From Janthinobacterium sp. LM6 (lineage in GTDB: Bacteria; Pseudomonadota; Gammaproteobacteria; Burkholderiales; Burkholderiaceae_D), in the NCBI RefSeq assembly GCF_002002885.1, contig NZ_CP019510.1:124001-188000 (forward strand): 64,000 bases of DNA, in the 5' to 3' direction. Each line of letters opens with the position of its first letter. Positions within the stretch are counted from its first letter, which is position 1. This document shows positions 9,925 to 18,429 of the stretch, piece after piece. Below the pieces are notes generated by a model. It ran no database searches. It saw only the letters and a program-made list of their open reading frames with translations, and was not told the DNA's origin. The translations under genes and the position numbers were made by a program.

Positions 9925-10593
9925 CTAGGCTTGCGAAGCGCGTTCAAACGCCTCGATGATCGGCTGCAAGCGCTCGCGCTTGAGCTTTAATGCCGCCTGG
10001 TTGACCACCAGGCGCGACGAAATTTCCATGATGTGCTCGACCTCGACGAGGTTGTTCGCGCGCAAAGTGCTGCCCGTGCTGACCAGGTCGACGATGGCGT
10101 CCGACAGGCCCACCAAAGGCGCCAGCTCCATCGAGCCATACAGCTTGATCAGGTCGACGTGCACGCCCTTGGCGGCGAAATGCTCGCGCGCCGTGTGCAC
10201 GAACTTGGTGGCCACGCGCAGGCGCGCGCCCTGGTGCACGGCCTTTTCGTAGTCGAAGCCGGCCTGCACCGCCACCGACATGCGGCAAGAGGCGATATTC
10301 AGGTCGATCGGCTGGTACAGGCCTTCGCCGCCGTGTTCGAGCAAGACATCCTTGCCCGCCACGCCGAAATCGGCCGCGCCGTACTGCACGTAGGTCGGCA
10401 CGTCGCTGGCGCGCACGATGATGACGCGCACGTTCGGATCGTTGGTGGCCAAAATCAGCTTGCGCGAGGTCTCCGGGTTTTCCAGCACCTTGATGCCGGC
10501 CGCTTCCAGCAGCGGCATGGTGTCCTCAAAAATGCGGCCTTTCGAGAGCGCCAGTATCAGCTGCGAATTGTCGCCCGTGTTCGATCCGTTCAT
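9925..10593 (-). CDS. hisG: ATP phosphoribosyltransferase, short form HisG
   Basis: HisG catalyses the committed step of histidine synthesis, joining ATP and PRPP. At 222 residues it is the short form, lacking the C-terminal ACT-like regulatory domain. Short HisG proteins need the HisRS-like partner HisZ for activity and feedback control, and no hisZ is in this window. Visible family segments are [16 protein letters not shown], the [12 protein letters not shown] loop and the PRPP-binding [13 protein letters not shown]. Confidence 0.96.
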   Translation of the reverse strand: MNGSNTGDNSQLILALSKGRIFEDTMPLLEAAGIKVLENPETSRKLILATNDPNVRVIIVRASDVPTYVQYGAADFGVAGKDVLLEHGGEGLYQPIDLNIASCRMSVAVQAGFDYEKAVHQGARLRVATKFVHTAREHFAAKGVHVDLIKLYGSMELAPLVGLSDAIVDLVSTGSTLRANNLVEVEHIMEISSRLVVNQAALKLKRERLQPIIEAFERASQA

Positions 10594-10605
10594 GCTCGTT
10601 CCTTG

Positions 10606-11856
10606 TTATTTAATGCGTACGATGTTCGCGCCGACGGCCGACAATTTCACTTCCATGCGGTCGTAGCCGCGGTCGAGGTGATAGATGCGGTCGATCAGGG
10701 TTTCGCCATCGGCGGCCAGGGCCGCGATCACCAGCGACGCCGAAGCGCGCAGGTCGGTCGCCATCACGGGCGCGCCGCGCAGCTGCTTGACGCCGGCGAT
10801 GATGGCCGTGTTGCCTTCGATGGTGATGTCGGCGCCCAGGCGGTTCATTTCCTGCACGTGCATGAAGCGGTTCTCGAAGATCGTCTCGGTGACGCGGCTG
10901 GCGCCATTCGCGATCGTATTGACGGCCATGAACTGCGCCTGCATGTCGGTCGGGAAGCCCGGGTATTCCGTGGTGCGGAAGCTGACGGGGTTCGGACGGG
11001 CCGACATCTCGGCGCGGATCCAGTCGGCGCCGAAGGTCATGGTCAGGCCCATGGCGCGCAGCTTGTCGAGCGCCGCGTCGAGGATATCGGTGCGCACGTT
11101 GCGCAGGGTGATATCGCCGCCGGTGGCCGCCACGGCGCACAGGAAGGTGCCCGTTTCGATACGGTCGGCGATCACCGCGTGCGAGGCGCCGTGCAGGGCG
11201 TCGACGCCCTGGATCACCAGGCGGCTGGTGCCGATGCCGTCGATCTTCGCGCCCATGGCCACCAAGAGGTGCGCCAGATCGGTGACTTCCGGTTCGCAGG
11301 CGGCGTTTTCCAGAATGGTCTCGCCTTCGGCCAGGGTCGCGGCCATCAGCAAATTCTCGGTGCCGGTGACGGTGATCATGTCGGTGACGATGCGCGCGCC
11401 TTTCAGCTTGGCGCACTTGGCGTAGATGTAGCCCGCTTCGATGCGGATCTCGGCGCCCAGCGCTTCGAGGCCCTTGATGTGCTGGTCGACGGGACGCGAA
11501 CCGATGGCGCAGCCGCCCGGCAAGGACACCTTGGCTTCGCCGAAGCGCGCCAGCAGGGGGCCCAGCACGAGGATCGAGGCGCGCATGGTTTTCACCAGTT
11601 CATACGGCGCTTCCAGGGTGTCGATGGCGCTGCCGTTGAGAACCACGCGGTCGCCGTCCTGCTGCACTTTCAGGCCCGTCTGGCCCAGCAGCTTCAACAT
11701 GGTGGCCACGTCGTGCAGGTGCGGCACGTTGGTCAGGTCCAGGTCGCCCGCGGTCAGCAGGCCCGCGCACAGGATGGGCAGGGCGGCGTTTTTCGCGCCG
11801 GAGATGGCGATGTCGCCGTTCAGGCGGTTGCCGCCGTTGATGAGGAGCTTGTCCAT
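10606..11856 (-). CDS. murA: UDP-N-acetylglucosamine 1-carboxyvinyltransferase
   Basis: MurA transfers enolpyruvate from PEP to UDP-GlcNAc, the first committed step of peptidoglycan synthesis. The 416-residue protein has the substrate-binding Lys22-Asn23 pair ([11 protein letters not shown]) and the catalytic Cys116 in [15 protein letters not shown], so it should be fosfomycin-sensitive at the active site. It sits between ibaG and hisG, the classic betaproteobacterial arrangement. Confidence 0.98.
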   Translation of the reverse strand: MDKLLINGGNRLNGDIAISGAKNAALPILCAGLLTAGDLDLTNVPHLHDVATMLKLLGQTGLKVQQDGDRVVLNGSAIDTLEAPYELVKTMRASILVLGPLLARFGEAKVSLPGGCAIGSRPVDQHIKGLEALGAEIRIEAGYIYAKCAKLKGARIVTDMITVTGTENLLMAATLAEGETILENAACEPEVTDLAHLLVAMGAKIDGIGTSRLVIQGVDALHGASHAVIADRIETGTFLCAVAATGGDITLRNVRTDILDAALDKLRAMGLTMTFGADWIRAEMSARPNPVSFRTTEYPGFPTDMQAQFMAVNTIANGASRVTETIFENRFMHVQEMNRLGADITIEGNTAIIAGVKQLRGAPVMATDLRASASLVIAALAADGETLIDRIYHLDRGYDRMEVKLSAVGANIVRIK

Positions 11857-11860
11857 GTGC

Positions 11861-12097
11861 TTATCCTTGGAATTCTTCAGGTGTCAGGGTTTTCATCGAC
11901 AGCGCGTGGATTTCCTCGCGCATGCGGTCGCCCAGCGCCGCGTAGACGATCTGGTGACGCTGGATCAAACGCTTGCCGGCAAACGCGGGCGAAACGATCA
12001 CGGCCTGGAAGTGCTGGCCATCGCCCTCCACTTCGAGGTGCGTGCATTCGAGGCCGGCCGACAGATAGCCGTGGATCAGTTCTGGAGTGGTGGTCAC
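11861..12097 (-). CDS. ibaG: BolA-family protein IbaG
   Basis: A 78-residue BolA-fold protein. The IbaG branch (YrbA) pairs with monothiol glutaredoxins to handle Fe-S clusters and is commonly encoded immediately upstream of murA, as here (4 nt between the ibaG stop and the murA start). The segment [24 protein letters not shown] is typical of the family. A CGFS glutaredoxin (grxD) is encoded at 58525, a plausible partner by family knowledge. Confidence 0.92.
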   Translation of the reverse strand: MTTTPELIHGYLSAGLECTHLEVEGDGQHFQAVIVSPAFAGKRLIQRHQIVYAALGDRMREEIHALSMKTLTPEEFQG

Positions 12098-12155
12098 GAT
12101 AAGTCCTTGATATTGAATAATGTAGTGATGTGATGTGCCGCAATCAACGGCGCAA

Positions 12156-12917
12156 TTAGTGTCGCAAACGATAACCGCTTTTCAGCAGGCGGATCGACGC
12201 CAGCGCCAGGATCACGAGGAAGCCGGCGACGATGGAAAGACTGAGCCACGGGCTGACGTCGGACACGCCGAAGAAGCCGTAGCGGAAGCCGTCGATCATG
12301 TAGAAGAAGGGGTTCAGGTGCGACACCGTCTGCCAGAAGGCGGGTAGCGAGTGGATCGAATAGAACACGCCCGACAGGAAGGTGGCCGGCATGATCAGGA
12401 AGTTCTGGAAGGCGGCCAGCTGGTCGAATTTCTCGGCCCAGATGCCGGCGATCAGGCCCATGGTGCCCAGCATGGCGGCACCCAGGAAGGCGAAGACGAC
12501 GATCCACAGCGGCGCGACGAACGACAGGTCGGCGAACCAGCAAGTGATGGCAAACACGCCAAAGCCCACAGCCAGGCCGCGCGCGACGGAAGCGAGCACA
12601 TACGCCGAGAAGATTTCCCAGTGCGACAGGGGCGTGAGCAGCACGAACACCAGGTTGCCCGTGATCTTGGACTGGATCAGCGAGGACGAGGAATTGGCGA
12701 ACGCGTTTTGCAGCACGCTCATCATCACCAGGCCGGGAATCAGGAAGGCCGTGTAGCTGACGCCGGGGCTCGGTTCCACGCGGCCGTCGAGCACATGGCC
12801 GAACACCAGCAGGTACAGCATCGACGTGAGCACGGGCGCGGCCACGGTTTGCGTCGCCACTTTCCAGAAGCGCAGCGTCTCTTTGTAGACGAGGGTGCGA
12901 AATCCTGTCGAAATCAT
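12156..12917 (-). CDS. ABC-2 type transporter permease (YadH-like)
   Basis: The 253-residue protein has six predicted membrane spans of the ABC-2 exporter family and overlaps the upstream ATPase gene by 4 nt, so the two form one transporter. Similar YadG/YadH pairs are found beside mla and murA genes in many proteobacteria. The substrate is not established; a lipid or envelope component is suggested only by the neighbourhood. The motif ending in PFFYMIDGFRYGFFG is typical of the family's last loop. Confidence 0.9.
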   Translation of the reverse strand: MISTGFRTLVYKETLRFWKVATQTVAAPVLTSMLYLLVFGHVLDGRVEPSPGVSYTAFLIPGLVMMSVLQNAFANSSSSLIQSKITGNLVFVLLTPLSHWEIFSAYVLASVARGLAVGFGVFAITCWFADLSFVAPLWIVVFAFLGAAMLGTMGLIAGIWAEKFDQLAAFQNFLIMPATFLSGVFYSIHSLPAFWQTVSHLNPFFYMIDGFRYGFFGVSDVSPWLSLSIVAGFLVILALASIRLLKSGYRLRH

Positions 12918-13831
12918 ACGGTACCTTTATCCATGATCTGCAAGAAGATATCTTCCAGGTCGGCTTGTTGCAATTGCATTTCATCGATCTCGGCACCCGC
13001 TTCGCGCAGGCGGGCGAGGATTTTTTCGACTTCGCTGTATTCGTTGACGCGCAGGCTGAACTTGTTCGGCGCCTGCTGTTCTTCCGGGTGCAGCACCAGG
13101 TGCTGCAAGTCGGCCGGCAGGCTGCCATTCTTGAGGTGCAGCTGCAGCTGCGAGCCGGCGATGCGGCGGATCAGGGCCGACATGGTGTCGAGCGCCACCA
13201 CCTTGCCGGTCTTCAGCATGGCCACGCGCTGGCACATGGCTTGCGCCTCTTCCAGGTAGTGCGTGGTCAGCACGACCGTGTGGCCGCCTTCGCGGTTCAG
13301 GCGCGAGATGAACTTCCACAGGGTCTGGCGCAGTTCCACGTCGACGCCGGCCGTCGGCTCATCGAGCACGATGACGGGCGGCTTGTGCACCAGCGCCTGG
13401 GCCACGAGCACGCGGCGCTTCATGCCGCCGGACAGGGCGCGCATATTCGTGTCGGCCTTGCCGGTCAGGTCGAGGTTTTCCATGACCTCGTCGATCCACT
13501 TGTCGTTGTTCGGCAAGCCGAAATAGCCGGACTGCAGGCGCAGGGTTTCGCGCACGGTGAAAAACGGGTCGAACACCAGCTCCTGCGGCACCACGCCCAG
13601 GTTGCGGCGCGCATTGCGGAAGTCCGTGACCACGTCGTGGCCATGGATCTTGACGGTGCCCGCGTCGGGGCGTATCAGGCCGGCGATGATGGAAATGAGG
13701 GTGGTCTTGCCGGCGCCATTCGGGCCGAGCAGGCCGAAAAATTCGCCTTCCTCGATGGCCAGCGACACGCCGCCCAGCGCCTTGAGCGATTTATAGCTCT
13801 TTTCTACATTCGTTATTTGAATTGCGGTCAT
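12914..13831 (-). CDS. ABC transporter ATP-binding protein (YadG-like)
   Basis: A 305-residue nucleotide-binding subunit with Walker A GPNGAGKTT (36-44), signature LSGGMKRRV, Walker B VIVLDEPTAGVD and the switch His in TTHYLEEA. Residues after about 215 form the C-terminal extension common in this exporter class. It pairs with the permease at 12156 through a 4-nt overlap. It lies downstream of mlaB, across a 210-nt gap with its own possible promoter. Confidence 0.93.
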   Translation of the reverse strand: MTAIQITNVEKSYKSLKALGGVSLAIEEGEFFGLLGPNGAGKTTLISIIAGLIRPDAGTVKIHGHDVVTDFRNARRNLGVVPQELVFDPFFTVRETLRLQSGYFGLPNNDKWIDEVMENLDLTGKADTNMRALSGGMKRRVLVAQALVHKPPVIVLDEPTAGVDVELRQTLWKFISRLNREGGHTVVLTTHYLEEAQAMCQRVAMLKTGKVVALDTMSALIRRIAGSQLQLHLKNGSLPADLQHLVLHPEEQQAPNKFSLRVNEYSEVEKILARLREAGAEIDEMQLQQADLEDIFLQIMDKGTV

Positions 13832-13941
13832 GTGCTTGTTTCAAGTGTAATGCGTCTGGTGTGATGCGCCGGCTGCCGGTGCAATGCAGGCCGGCTGGCC
13901 GGTGCAGGGCGCCCCTTCCGCAGAGGGTGGCGCAACAGTCA

Positions 13942-13970
13942 ATTATAGTTGGAAACTTCGTGGAACACTT
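13942..13970 (-). promoter_or_regulatory. Possible sigma-70 promoter for the yadG-murA-his train
   Basis: On the minus strand a perfect TATAAT (13942-13947) lies 111 nt upstream of the ATPase start. The hexamer 17 bp further upstream (AAGTGT) is a poor -35. The 13832-14041 gap holds no gene; a GC hairpin near 13908-13933 is also present. This may reinitiate transcription after mlaB. Confidence 0.35.
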
Positions 13971-14041
13971 GGAGATCAATCCGGCGGCGCTGCTGGCCTG
14001 CCGGCTTGAAAGCTACTGCTGATGCGGGGAGTGGGACAGGA

Positions 14042-14389
14042 TCAATGATGATGCAGGTCGGACGGGCTGCGTTCGGCATGGCCGCCGGCGCTGGCGCAGT
14101 CGTCGGTCGTCAACGTGCTCGAAACGAGCGAGCAGACGCCATACAGCTTGGTGAGGTTTTTCAGGTTGTCCGGCAGGTTTTTCAGCTCCAGCACGCCGCC
14201 GGCATCCTGCGCGGCGCGTTGCCACGTCAGCATGACAGAGACGGCTGCCGAATCGACAGCCTTGACGTTGCGCAAGTCAAACTTCGTCTGACCCGAGCGG
14301 ATGGCGTCCAGACCCTGCTCCAATGCCGAAGTGGCATTGTGCACGGTCAGGGAAGTCAGAGACTGCAAGGTGTCGAGAGAGTCGGGCAT
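14042..14389 (-). CDS. mlaB: STAS-domain protein MlaB
   Basis: MlaB is the small cytoplasmic STAS subunit that stabilises the MlaFE ABC complex. The 115-residue protein has the STAS core with DLRNVKAVDSAAVSVMLTWQRAA (about 37-59), including the VDSAA loop. It is the last gene of the mlaFEDACB operon and ends with a short His-rich tail (DLHHH). Confidence 0.88.
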   Translation of the reverse strand: MPDSLDTLQSLTSLTVHNATSALEQGLDAIRSGQTKFDLRNVKAVDSAAVSVMLTWQRAAQDAGGVLELKNLPDNLKNLTKLYGVCSLVSSTLTTDDCASAGGHAERSPSDLHHH

Positions 14390-14441
14390 GGCGTCGGGCT
14401 GCGCTGGTCTGGAGCTGGGTCAGGAGCTATATGATAGCCGA

Positions 14442-15077
14442 TTATTTGGCTTTGGCAGCGGGACGGCTGGCCAGGGCCTTGTTTTTTGCCTGCAAGGTCT
14501 TGATCAGGCCATCGATGCCGCCCTTGCTGATCTCGCTGGCAAAGCTGCTTTTGTAGGTTTCCACCAGCCACGCGCCCAGCACGTTGATGTCATAGATCTT
14601 CCAGCCGGTGGGGGTTTTCGCCACGCGGTAGTTCAGGGGCACGGGTTCGCCGCGCGCCACATTCACCTGCGAGCGCACTTCCACTTCCGTGTCGGCCGGG
14701 TCGGCGCGCAGCGGCTTGAATTCCACGGTTTCGTTCTTGATCTGCGACAGGGCGCCCGAATACGTGTAGATCAGCAGGGTGCGGAATTCGCTGGACAGCT
14801 GCTTTTGCTGGTCCGGCGTGGCGTCGCGCCAGAAGCGGCCGGCGGCCAGGGCCGTCATGCGCTGGAAATCCACGTACGGCAGGATCTTGCTTTCCACCAA
14901 TTCGGTGACGCGCTTGATATCGCCAGCCTGGATGGCCTTGTCGTTCTTGGCCGTCTCGATCACGTCCTGGCTGATGCGTTTGACCAAGACGTCCGGCGCT
15001 TCCACGGCGGGAGCGGCCTGGGCGGCGGTGGCAAAGGCGATGGTGGCCATCGCCAGCAGTTGTTTCATCAATTTCAT
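14442..15077 (-). CDS. mlaC: Periplasmic phospholipid-binding protein MlaC
   Basis: MlaC shuttles phospholipids across the periplasm between the outer-membrane MlaA complex and inner-membrane MlaFEDB. Start at 15077 (MKLMKQLLAMATIAFA) follows AAAGGTAG at good spacing and gives a signal peptide cleaved near AAQA. The Tol-tolerance Ttg2-like domain covers the rest, with ADPADTEVEVRSQV and a C-terminal WKIYDINVLGAWLV that is highly family-typical. Length is 211 residues. Confidence 0.94.
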   Translation of the reverse strand: MKLMKQLLAMATIAFATAAQAAPAVEAPDVLVKRISQDVIETAKNDKAIQAGDIKRVTELVESKILPYVDFQRMTALAAGRFWRDATPDQQKQLSSEFRTLLIYTYSGALSQIKNETVEFKPLRADPADTEVEVRSQVNVARGEPVPLNYRVAKTPTGWKIYDINVLGAWLVETYKSSFASEISKGGIDGLIKTLQAKNKALASRPAAKAK

Positions 15078-15149
15078 GGTTCTACCTTTCATGGTGTTGC
15101 TATGCACCGGCTGGCGTCGATCGCAGCCGTGGTGTTTCTTTACCGCAGT

Positions 15150-16034
15150 TTACTCCTGAGGCCTAGCCTGGGAAGCCACGGTATTGCTACCAGATGTTAC
15201 GAGGTCCGCCGGCGCCACATCGGCCGCTGCCGTCGCAGGCGGCGTTTCCGCTGGGACAGGCTGCGGTTGCGCCTCATAGGCCGGCTCGTAATCGCTGGTG
15301 TCGTTTTTTGGCACTTTGCGGTCGCGGCGGTCCGTATCGCCATCGAACACCTTGCTTTCGCGCGCCTGCAGGAAGCCGTCGCGGATGAATTCATAACGGT
15401 CCAGCGCGGCCGCTTCCATCAGGTTGGTCGCGTCGAGCAGCGCGGCGCGCTTGTCGACCACGCGCGTCACCGTGCCGATATTGCGCACCGAGACAGGATC
15501 CTTGTAGCGCCATGGGTCGCCCGTGATATCGAGCGGCAGGGCCACCGTGTCGCGCACGGTCGATGGGCCCAGCAGCGGCAGCATCACGTACGGACCAGGC
15601 TGAACGCCGTACCAGCCCAGGGTCTGGCCAAAGTCTTCGTTATGCTTCGGAATGCCCGCCTGCGACGCGATGTCGATCAGGCCGAAGATGCCGAAGGTCG
15701 AGTTCATGCTGACGCGCACGACGTCTTGCAAGCCCGCTTCGCCCTTGCCTTGCAGCAAGTTGTTCACGGCGCTCCACACATCGGACAAGTTGCCGAAGAA
15801 GTTGCCCACGCCCGTTTGCACGAACGACGGCGTGACGGTCTTGTAAGCCGTGGCGACCGGTTTCAGGGCCACCTGGTCGACGGTGTCGTTGAACTTGAAC
15901 ATGGCGCGGTTGTAACCCTCGAGCGGGTCGCGCGGATTGGTGCCGGTGGCGCAAGCGCTCACGCTGGCGGCGATGGCCAGGGCCAGGCCGATACGCGCCA
16001 GGCTGCCTTGGGATTGTTTGGTCGACTCGCTCAT
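15150..16034 (-). CDS. mlaA: Outer-membrane lipoprotein MlaA (VacJ)
   Basis: MlaA extracts mislocalised phospholipids from the outer leaflet of the outer membrane and passes them to MlaC. A lipoprotein signal with lipobox SVSAC (Cys28) is visible, followed by the VacJ domain with RDPLEGYNRAMFKFND and the PYVMLPLLGPSTVRDT segment. The C-terminus (about 230-294) is a low-complexity Pro/Ala/Glu tail. In this lineage mlaA sits inside the mla operon between mlaD and mlaC. It overlaps mlaD by 4 nt. Confidence 0.95.
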   Translation of the reverse strand: MSESTKQSQGSLARIGLALAIAASVSACATGTNPRDPLEGYNRAMFKFNDTVDQVALKPVATAYKTVTPSFVQTGVGNFFGNLSDVWSAVNNLLQGKGEAGLQDVVRVSMNSTFGIFGLIDIASQAGIPKHNEDFGQTLGWYGVQPGPYVMLPLLGPSTVRDTVALPLDITGDPWRYKDPVSVRNIGTVTRVVDKRAALLDATNLMEAAALDRYEFIRDGFLQARESKVFDGDTDRRDRKVPKNDTSDYEPAYEAQPQPVPAETPPATAAADVAPADLVTSGSNTVASQARPQE

Positions 16035-16501
16035 TTGCTGTCCTTTCCTTCCGCTGCCTTGCTGTAGATGAACTGATTGATCAGGTCTTCCAGCACTGTG
16101 GCCGATTGAGTACGGGCGATCTTGTCGCCCTCCGCCAGGTTCGCCAGATCGCCGCCTGCTTCCAGGCCGATATATTGCTCACCCAGCAAACCGGCCGTCA
16201 AAATCTTGGCCGAGCTGTCTTTCGGAAATTTGTAGCCATCTTCGATGTCGAGTTTCACCAGCGCCTGGTACGTCTTGTCGTCAAAGCGGATCTCCGCCAC
16301 GCGCCCCACCACCACGCCAGCACCCTTGACGGGCGCCTGCGGCTTGAGGCCGCCAATATTGTCGAACTTGGCACTAATGGTATACGTCTTGCTGAAAGAC
16401 AGCGAGCTCATATTGCCGGCCTTGAGCGCCAGAAACATCAATGCCGCCACACCCAGCAAGACGAACAAGCCGACCCAGACATCCAAAGATTTACGTTGCA
16501 T
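16031..16501 (-). CDS. mlaD: MCE-domain protein MlaD
   Basis: MlaD is the single-span inner-membrane MCE subunit whose hexameric ring guides phospholipids between MlaE and MlaC. One N-terminal transmembrane helix (about 7-27) precedes the MCE domain (about 36-115) with GLKPQAPVKGAGVVVGRV and the GLLGEQYIGLE segment. The ATG at 16501 is chosen because AGGA lies 7 nt before it; a TTG two codons upstream is also in frame. Length is 156 residues. Confidence 0.94.
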   Translation of the reverse strand: MQRKSLDVWVGLFVLLGVAALMFLALKAGNMSSLSFSKTYTISAKFDNIGGLKPQAPVKGAGVVVGRVAEIRFDDKTYQALVKLDIEDGYKFPKDSSAKILTAGLLGEQYIGLEAGGDLANLAEGDKIARTQSATVLEDLINQFIYSKAAEGKDSK

Positions 16502-16581
16502 AAACAATCCTAAATAATTTTTACTTGCTGCCGCCTGCGCAACATCTTGCCCAGGCCCGCTGTTTTGTCGCTGATCGGCAA

Positions 16582-17364
16582 TTACTTGCTAAACATCAAC
16601 GCCGTCATCATGAAATCGAGCCACCACACCATCAACGATGAAATGACCACCGTGCGCGTGGTGGCGCCGGACACGTCTTCCGGCGTCGGCTGTGCCTGGT
16701 ACCCCTGGAACAACGCGATGAAGGTCACCGCGATGCCGAACACCAGGCTCTTGATGGTGCCATTGCCCACTTCTTTCCAGACATCCACGCCGCCCTGCAT
16801 CTGCGACCAGAACGAGCCTTCGTCGACGCCGATCAGCACCACGCCGACCAGGTAGCTGCCGATGATGCCGACGGCCGTGAAGATGGCGCCCAGGATCGGC
16901 ATGGCGATCACGCCGGCCCAGAAACGGGGCGCCAGCACGCGCTGGATCGGGTTCACGGCCATCATTTCCATGGCCGACAATTGCTCGCCCGCCTTCATCA
17001 GGCCGATTTCCGCCGTCAGCGAGGTGCCGGCGCGGCCGGCAAACAGCAGCGCCGTGACGACGGGGCCCAGTTCGCGCGTCAGCGACAGCGCCACCAGCAA
17101 GCCCAGCGACTGCTCGGCGCCATACGTGGTCAGGGTGTAATAGCCTTGCAAACCCAGCACCATGCCGACAAACAAGCCGGAGACGGCGGTAATCACCAGC
17201 GAGCGGTTACCGATAAAAAACAGTTGCTCAATCACCAAGCGCGGACGGCGCCACAGGCCGCCCGACGAGGCGATGATGATGAAAAACGAACGCACGGCAA
17301 AGCCGAGGTCTTGTACCGACCGCCGCAACCACGCTCCGATCGCCGCCAGGAAACGCGCGATCAT
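16582..17364 (-). CDS. mlaE: Phospholipid ABC transporter permease MlaE
   Basis: MlaE is the permease of the Mla phospholipid transporter. The 260-residue protein has the family's amphipathic N-terminal helix followed by about five hydrophobic segments. GLQGYYTLTTYGAEQSLG and the glycine-rich ELGPVVTALLFAGRAGTS stretch are diagnostic of MlaE/YrbE. Its start overlaps mlaF by 4 nt. Confidence 0.95.
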   Translation of the reverse strand: MIARFLAAIGAWLRRSVQDLGFAVRSFFIIIASSGGLWRRPRLVIEQLFFIGNRSLVITAVSGLFVGMVLGLQGYYTLTTYGAEQSLGLLVALSLTRELGPVVTALLFAGRAGTSLTAEIGLMKAGEQLSAMEMMAVNPIQRVLAPRFWAGVIAMPILGAIFTAVGIIGSYLVGVVLIGVDEGSFWSQMQGGVDVWKEVGNGTIKSLVFGIAVTFIALFQGYQAQPTPEDVSGATTRTVVISSLMVWWLDFMMTALMFSK

Positions 17365-18182
17365 CGGCCGCCCCCCGCCTGCAAGCCCAGGTCGTCGGCC
17401 AGCGACTTGCCCGGGTAATGGAACGGTACGGGGCCATCGGCCTCGGCATTGACGAACTGCTTGACGTACGGATGCGTCGACACGGCCATTTCGGCCGGCG
17501 TGCCGTGCGCCACAATCTTGCCCGATGACAGAAAATAGACATAATCAGCGATGGCGAAACACTCCTTCACATCGTGCGATACCAGGATAGACGTGGAGCC
17601 CAGCGCATCGTTCAGATTGCGGATCAAATTCGCCGTCACGCCCATGGAAATCGGGTCCAGGCCGGCAAACGGCTCGTCGTACATGATCAGTTCGGGGTCG
17701 AGCGCGATGGCGCGCGCCAGCGCGACGCGGCGGCCCATGCCGCCCGATATCTCGGCCGGTTTCAATTGCGCCGCATTGCGCAAGCCCACGGCGTGCAGCT
17801 TCATCAGCACCAGGGTGCGGATCAGCTCTTCATTCAAATCCGTGTGTTCGCGCAGGGGGAAGGCCACGTTCTCGAACGCCGTCAGGTCCGTAAACAGCGC
17901 GCCGTGCTGGAACAGCATGCCCATCTTGCGGCGCAGCTGATACAGCTCGTCGGTTCCCAGCGTATGCACGATCTGGCCGTCGACATTCACGGAGCCGGAA
18001 CTGGGACGCAGCTGCCCGCCGATCAAGCGCAATACGGTCGTCTTGCCACTGCCGGAGCCACCCATGACGGCCACAACTTTTCCACGTGGGAAATCCATTT
18101 GAAGGCCCGATAAAATCGAACGTTCTCCATAGGCAAAGTGTAAATCACGGATCTCAACAAGATTTGGCACGACGAAGCTCAC
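17361..18182 (-). CDS. mlaF: Phospholipid ABC transporter ATPase MlaF
   Basis: MlaF is the ATPase that drives MlaE. Walker A GGSGSGKTT (41-49), signature ISGGMGRRVALARA and Walker B LIMYDEPFAGLDPIS are intact, and the C-terminal arm used for dimerisation by MlaF proteins is present. The first codon is GTG at 18182; a second GTG at 18170 would give MPNLVEIRDL and is equally plausible, since neither has a clear ribosome-binding site. It is the first gene of the mla operon. Confidence 0.94.
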   Translation of the reverse strand: MSFVVPNLVEIRDLHFAYGERSILSGLQMDFPRGKVVAVMGGSGSGKTTVLRLIGGQLRPSSGSVNVDGQIVHTLGTDELYQLRRKMGMLFQHGALFTDLTAFENVAFPLREHTDLNEELIRTLVLMKLHAVGLRNAAQLKPAEISGGMGRRVALARAIALDPELIMYDEPFAGLDPISMGVTANLIRNLNDALGSTSILVSHDVKECFAIADYVYFLSSGKIVAHGTPAEMAVSTHPYVKQFVNAEADGPVPFHYPGKSLADDLGLQAGGGR

Positions 18183-18360
18183 TATTTTAATGGCGTATTG
18201 TAGTGCAGAAACGCCAACCTCTGCTGAGACACCCCTCGGGACAGCCCCGTAAAGGGGAAGAATACAACACTAATGAATCGAAAGTCAGATATTGTAGTGG
18301 AAATTTGGCCCGCACATCGCGTCCCTGTCCGGCGATGTTCACAGCTGTTGACTTGACAAG
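18183..18360 (-). promoter_or_regulatory. Leader/promoter region of the mla operon
   Basis: No gene is visible here. On the minus strand two TACAAT hexamers (18291-18296 and 18197-18202) could act as -10 elements, but neither has a good -35. The second would leave an almost leaderless mlaF transcript. This is the only sizeable upstream gap available for an mla promoter. Confidence 0.35.
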
Positions 18361-18410
18361 TAAAAATAACCAGGGCCACGTCGCATTCCGCGCCGTGGCC
18401 CTGGAAAAAA
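18361..18410 (-). terminator. Rho-independent terminator after gltD
   Basis: A perfect 11-bp stem (CCAGGGCCACG at 18370-18380 and its complement at 18394-18404) with a 13-nt loop is followed on the minus strand by TTATTTTTA. A run of A on the other side makes it potentially bidirectional. It lies 20 nt after the gltD stop. Confidence 0.85.
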
Positions 18411-18429
18411 ACGAACAATTGCTCGTTAA

